Made by a program: the position numbers and the translations under genes. From Clostridia bacterium (GTDB taxonomy: Bacteria > Bacillota > Clostridia > Christensenellales > CAG-917), in NCBI GenBank assembly GCA_900769205.1, contig CAAGFS010000042.1:1-8259 (forward strand): a stretch of 8,259 nt of DNA, written 5' to 3'. Position 1 is the stretch's first letter, and each line of letters opens with the position of its first letter. Below are positions 5,829-8,259 of this stretch, piece by piece. A model generated the notes under the pieces. It was not told the DNA's origin. It was given only the letters and a program-made list of their open reading frames with translations, and did no database searches.

Positions 5829-6641
5829 ATGAGAACAAAAATAAGTGTATATACGTGCGTAGCGACGTTGATTGCGCTTTTTGCTTTTCAAGCAATATCG
5901 TCCGATTGTGCTTTTGACAAAGACGTTGCGTACGCAAAGGAGCAATATCGTATGATAGCCTGTTTTTCAACTTACTACGGCGACAGCAAACAAAACCGCA
6001 AGGACAACGTTGCGCTTGCGTGTCGCAAAATAGACGGCACCGTCCTTTATCCCGAGGACGAGTTTTCCTTCAACGACACGGTGGGTGCGCGCACGACGAA
6101 AAACGGCTTCAAATCGGCATATATAATACAAAACGGCGAGTTTGTGGAAGGCGTCGGGGGCGGCGTGTGTCAGGTGTCGAGCACCCTTTACAACTGCGCT
6201 CTGCTTTGCGACCTTGCAATCACTTGCGTGCGCGCGCACTCTCTGCCCGTCGGCTACGTCGCGCCGAGCTTCGACGCAATGGTTTCCACGGCAAGCGACC
6301 TGAGATTTGTCAACACGCTCTCGTCCCCCGTCACCATAAAGATGAAAGCGGACGGAAAACATATCCGCGCCGAGATGTACGGCGTCGAGTCGAAAGTGAT
6401 AAAACGCCGTTCGCAAACGATAGAATGTCTGCCCTTTGAAATCGAATACCGCGACGACGCGAGCGTGGAAGCGGGCAAGGAAGTGATTGACACCTACGGC
6501 AAGGAAGGTCTGCGCTCGCAAGGGTGGCTCGAATACTACGAAAACGGCAAACTCGTAAAAACCGTGCTCATACGCTCGGACACCTACTCTCCGCAAAAAC
6601 GAATCGTTTTGCGCGGAGTTGGACAATCACCGTTGACATAA
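5829..6641 (+). CDS. VanW family protein with C-terminal G5-like domain
   Basis: 270 residues from ATG 5829. This start puts the basic MRTK directly before a hydrophobic segment (~6-24), forming a signal peptide or membrane anchor; no lipobox is evident. The upstream in-frame ATG 5790 only adds 13 residues before it. The VanW domain spans ~44-175, with CFSTYYGDSKQNRKDN, PEDEFSFNDTVG (75-86), GGGVCQVSSTLYN (110-122) and AHS...YVAPSFDA (136-150). Residues ~205-264 resemble a G5 domain, with paired glycines and YYENGKLVKT. VanW is named for vancomycin-resistance clusters but its biochemical role is not established. G5 domains occur in surface proteins that contact wall glycans, so an extracytoplasmic wall-associated role is inferred. 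No vancomycin-resistance genes are nearby. There is no clear SD and no convincing promoter upstream. The last codons TTG ACA form the -35 box of the pgcA promoter. Confidence 0.88.
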   Translation: MRTKISVYTCVATLIALFAFQAISSDCAFDKDVAYAKEQYRMIACFSTYYGDSKQNRKDNVALACRKIDGTVLYPEDEFSFNDTVGARTTKNGFKSAYIIQNGEFVEGVGGGVCQVSSTLYNCALLCDLAITCVRAHSLPVGYVAPSFDAMVSTASDLRFVNTLSSPVTIKMKADGKHIRAEMYGVESKVIKRRSQTIECLPFEIEYRDDASVEAGKEVIDTYGKEGLRSQGWLEYYENGKLVKTVLIRSDTYSPQKRIVLRGVGQSPLT

Positions 6642-6662
6642 ACGCGCTTTTGGCAGTATAAT
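6633..6662 (+). promoter_or_regulatory. Consensus promoter of pgcA, starting inside the VanW gene
   Basis: -35 TTGACA (6633-6638) and -10 TATAAT (6657-6662) both match 6/6, with an 18-nt spacer. The -35 encodes the last two VanW residues and is followed immediately by its TAA stop. Predicted start is ~6669, giving a ~24-nt leader containing AGGAG (6681-6685), 7 nt before the ATG. Confidence 0.9.
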
Positions 6663-6692
6663 TTATACAATATCTCTCATAGGAGTGTTGAT

Positions 6693-8259
6693 ATGGATTA
6701 TCAGAAAGCATACGAGCAATGGCTCGCCTCAGACGAGCTGACCGCACAAGACAAAGACCGCCTTCTCTCCCTGTCGGAAGACGAAAAGAAAGAGATGTTT
6801 TTCTGCCCGTTGCAATTCGGCACGGCAGGTATGCGCGGAGTGCTCGATATGGGCACCAATCGAATGAACGTCTTCACCGTCAAGCGCGCCACACAAGGGC
6901 TTGCGGAGTATATCAAAACTCTCGGAAAAGAAGCGATGGAAAGGGGCGTCGTGATATCCTACGACACAAGACGTTTTTCAAGCGAGTTTTCAATCAAGGT
7001 TGCAAAAGTGCTTGCGCAAAACGGCGTCAACGCGTATCTTTTCGACACCGTTCATCCCGTGCCTATGTGCTCGTTTGCAATCCGTCGTCTCAACGCAATC
7101 GCAGGCGTTATGATAACCGCGTCGCACAATCCCAAGATATACAACGGCTACAAGGTGTACGGCGAAGACGGAGCGCAGATGTCGCCCGAATCGACGGATA
7201 AAGTGGTCGAATTTATAGACAAAACCCCGTATTTCGGCATTTGCGAGCAAGAAGTCAATCTCACCGCCGACAATATCAAGGGGCTTGACAACGTGCTTGT
7301 CGCACCGCATATCACCGTCATCGGCAAGAGCGTGGACGACGCGTATTTCGATACTATAAACAAACTTTCGCTCTCTCCGCAAGCCGTCAGCGACTTCGGC
7401 AAAAACGTCAAAATCGTCTATACTCCCGTGCACGGAAGCGGATATGCGCCGGTCACGACGATACTTTCAAGAATGGGCATAACCGTCAACGTCGTAAAAG
7501 AACAGGCCCTGCCCGACACCGAGTTCTCCACCGTGCGCGTGCCGAATCCCGAAGAAGCGGACACTCTCAGGCTCGGAGTCGAACTCGCAGACGAAATCGG
7601 AAGCGATATAGTCATCGGCACCGACCCCGACGCGGACAGAATGGGCATCGCGGTGCGCGACGACAAGGGCGAATTCGTGCTTCTCAACGGCAACCAGATC
7701 GGCGTGTTGCTTGCAAACTACATATTCCTGCGCAAAGCCGAAACGGGCACTATGCCCCAAAACGGCGCGCTTGTCAAAACCATCGTCACGACGGAGCTTG
7801 CCCGCGCGCTCGCTTCGTCGTACGGAGTCACCACTTTTGACGTGCTTACGGGATTTAAGTTTATCGGCGAAAAAATCAAGGAGTGGGAGCAAAACGGCAA
7901 ATATACCTATTTGTTCGGCTTTGAAGAAAGCTACGGCTCTCTCGTCGGCACGCACGCAAGGGACAAAGACGCGGTGGTTGCAAGCATGATGTTTGCGGAA
8001 ATGGTTTGTTATTTCGACTCCGTCGGCAAAAAAGTCTATGACGTGTTGCAGGATATCTACCGCAAGTTCGGCTACTACGTCGAAAAAGCCCGCTCCATCA
8101 CTTTCGGCGGACTTGACGGAATGCAAAAAATGGCGGATATTATGACCAAAATCCGCAGCACGCGCTTTTCGGACCTCGCAGGCAAAAAAGTGCTTGCGCA
8201 AAGCGATTTCGTCACGAGAGTAAAGACCTGTGCGGACGGCAAAACTGAAAACATCGACC
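6693..8259 (+). CDS. pgcA: Alpha-phosphoglucomutase (PgcA type), 3' end beyond window
   Basis: 522 codons from ATG 6693, preceded by AGGAG at 7-nt spacing, with no stop before the window edge. The enzyme interconverts glucose-1-phosphate and glucose-6-phosphate, linking sugar catabolism with nucleotide-sugar and envelope polysaccharide synthesis. Phosphohexomutase landmarks occur in order: FGTAGMRG near residue 43, catalytic phosphoserine loop TASHNPKIYNGYKVY (S144), metal-binding DPDADR (D311, D313, D315), GFKFIGEKI, and sugar-binding FEESYG (E411, E412, S413). The overall order and wording closely match Bacillus subtilis PgcA (about 580 residues). About 50-60 residues are therefore missing, including the RPSGTEPK-type phosphate-binding loop. 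Phosphomannomutase or phosphopentomutase activity is a lesser possibility. The gene has its own strong promoter; a VanW transcript could read through into it since no terminator lies between. Confidence 0.93.
   Translation, partial: MDYQKAYEQWLASDELTAQDKDRLLSLSEDEKKEMFFCPLQFGTAGMRGVLDMGTNRMNVFTVKRATQGLAEYIKTLGKEAMERGVVISYDTRRFSSEFSIKVAKVLAQNGVNAYLFDTVHPVPMCSFAIRRLNAIAGVMITASHNPKIYNGYKVYGEDGAQMSPESTDKVVEFIDKTPYFGICEQEVNLTADNIKGLDNVLVAPHITVIGKSVDDAYFDTINKLSLSPQAVSDFGKNVKIVYTPVHGSGYAPVTTILSRMGITVNVVKEQALPDTEFSTVRVPNPEEADTLRLGVELADEIGSDIVIGTDPDADRMGIAVRDDKGEFVLLNGNQIGVLLANYIFLRKAETGTMPQNGALVKTIVTTELARALASSYGVTTFDVLTGFKFIGEKIKEWEQNGKYTYLFGFEESYGSLVGTHARDKDAVVASMMFAEMVCYFDSVGKKVYDVLQDIYRKFGYYVEKARSITFGGLDGMQKMADIMTKIRSTRFSDLAGKKVLAQSDFVTRVKTCADGKTENID

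Noticed and set aside
7467..8201. 244-residue minus-strand open frame opposite pgcA
   Set aside because: Shadow of a well-conserved enzyme frame; no domain or ribosome site of its own.

Overview
The window looks like chromosomal DNA of a low-to-mid GC Bacillota, most likely an uncultured gut-type clostridium. This rests on a B. subtilis PgcA-like phosphoglucomutase, a VanW/G5 protein, a BioY of the ECF-transporter type, a short HTH-less biotin ligase, and textbook TTGACA/TATAAT promoters. I see no mobile element, phage gene, CRISPR array, tRNA or rRNA, and no clear multi-gene novel system. The taxonomic guess is inference.

Layout: (1) 1-1493, minus: the N-terminal ~497 residues of a GH31 family glycosidase, cut by the window edge. 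(2) 1494-1688: a compact divergent control region with two strong back-to-back promoters, direct and inverted GCGTT/AACGC words and a leader hairpin. (3) 1689-3176, plus: a polytopic O-antigen ligase/Wzy-like membrane protein. (4) 3177-3330: a bidirectional terminator and a pair of degenerate 18-bp repeats. (5) 3331-4739, minus: a birA-bioY operon (biotin ligase and biotin transporter S-component) whose genes overlap by 7 nt. (6) 4796-4829: terminator of the next gene. (7) 4860-5723, minus: a ZIP family metal transporter. (8) 5829-6641, plus: a VanW-G5 surface protein. (9) 6693-8259, plus: alpha-phosphoglucomutase pgcA, cut before its C-terminal phosphate-binding loop.

The genes are mostly independent transcription units rather than one pathway. 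GH31 would release hexoses and PgcA interconverts glucose-1-P and glucose-6-P, so both belong to carbohydrate metabolism, and their promoters share a 19-bp stretch identical at 17 positions. birA and bioY together handle uptake and attachment of biotin. The Wzy-like protein and VanW-G5 belong to the envelope.

The most interesting signals are regulatory. The birA promoter places the transcription start at or next to an ATG, which suggests a leaderless mRNA. GH31 and pgcA share a promoter-spacer motif. A CGCG/GCGC core recurs in the -35/-10 spacer of four of five promoters. The 195-bp divergent region carries clustered half-sites.
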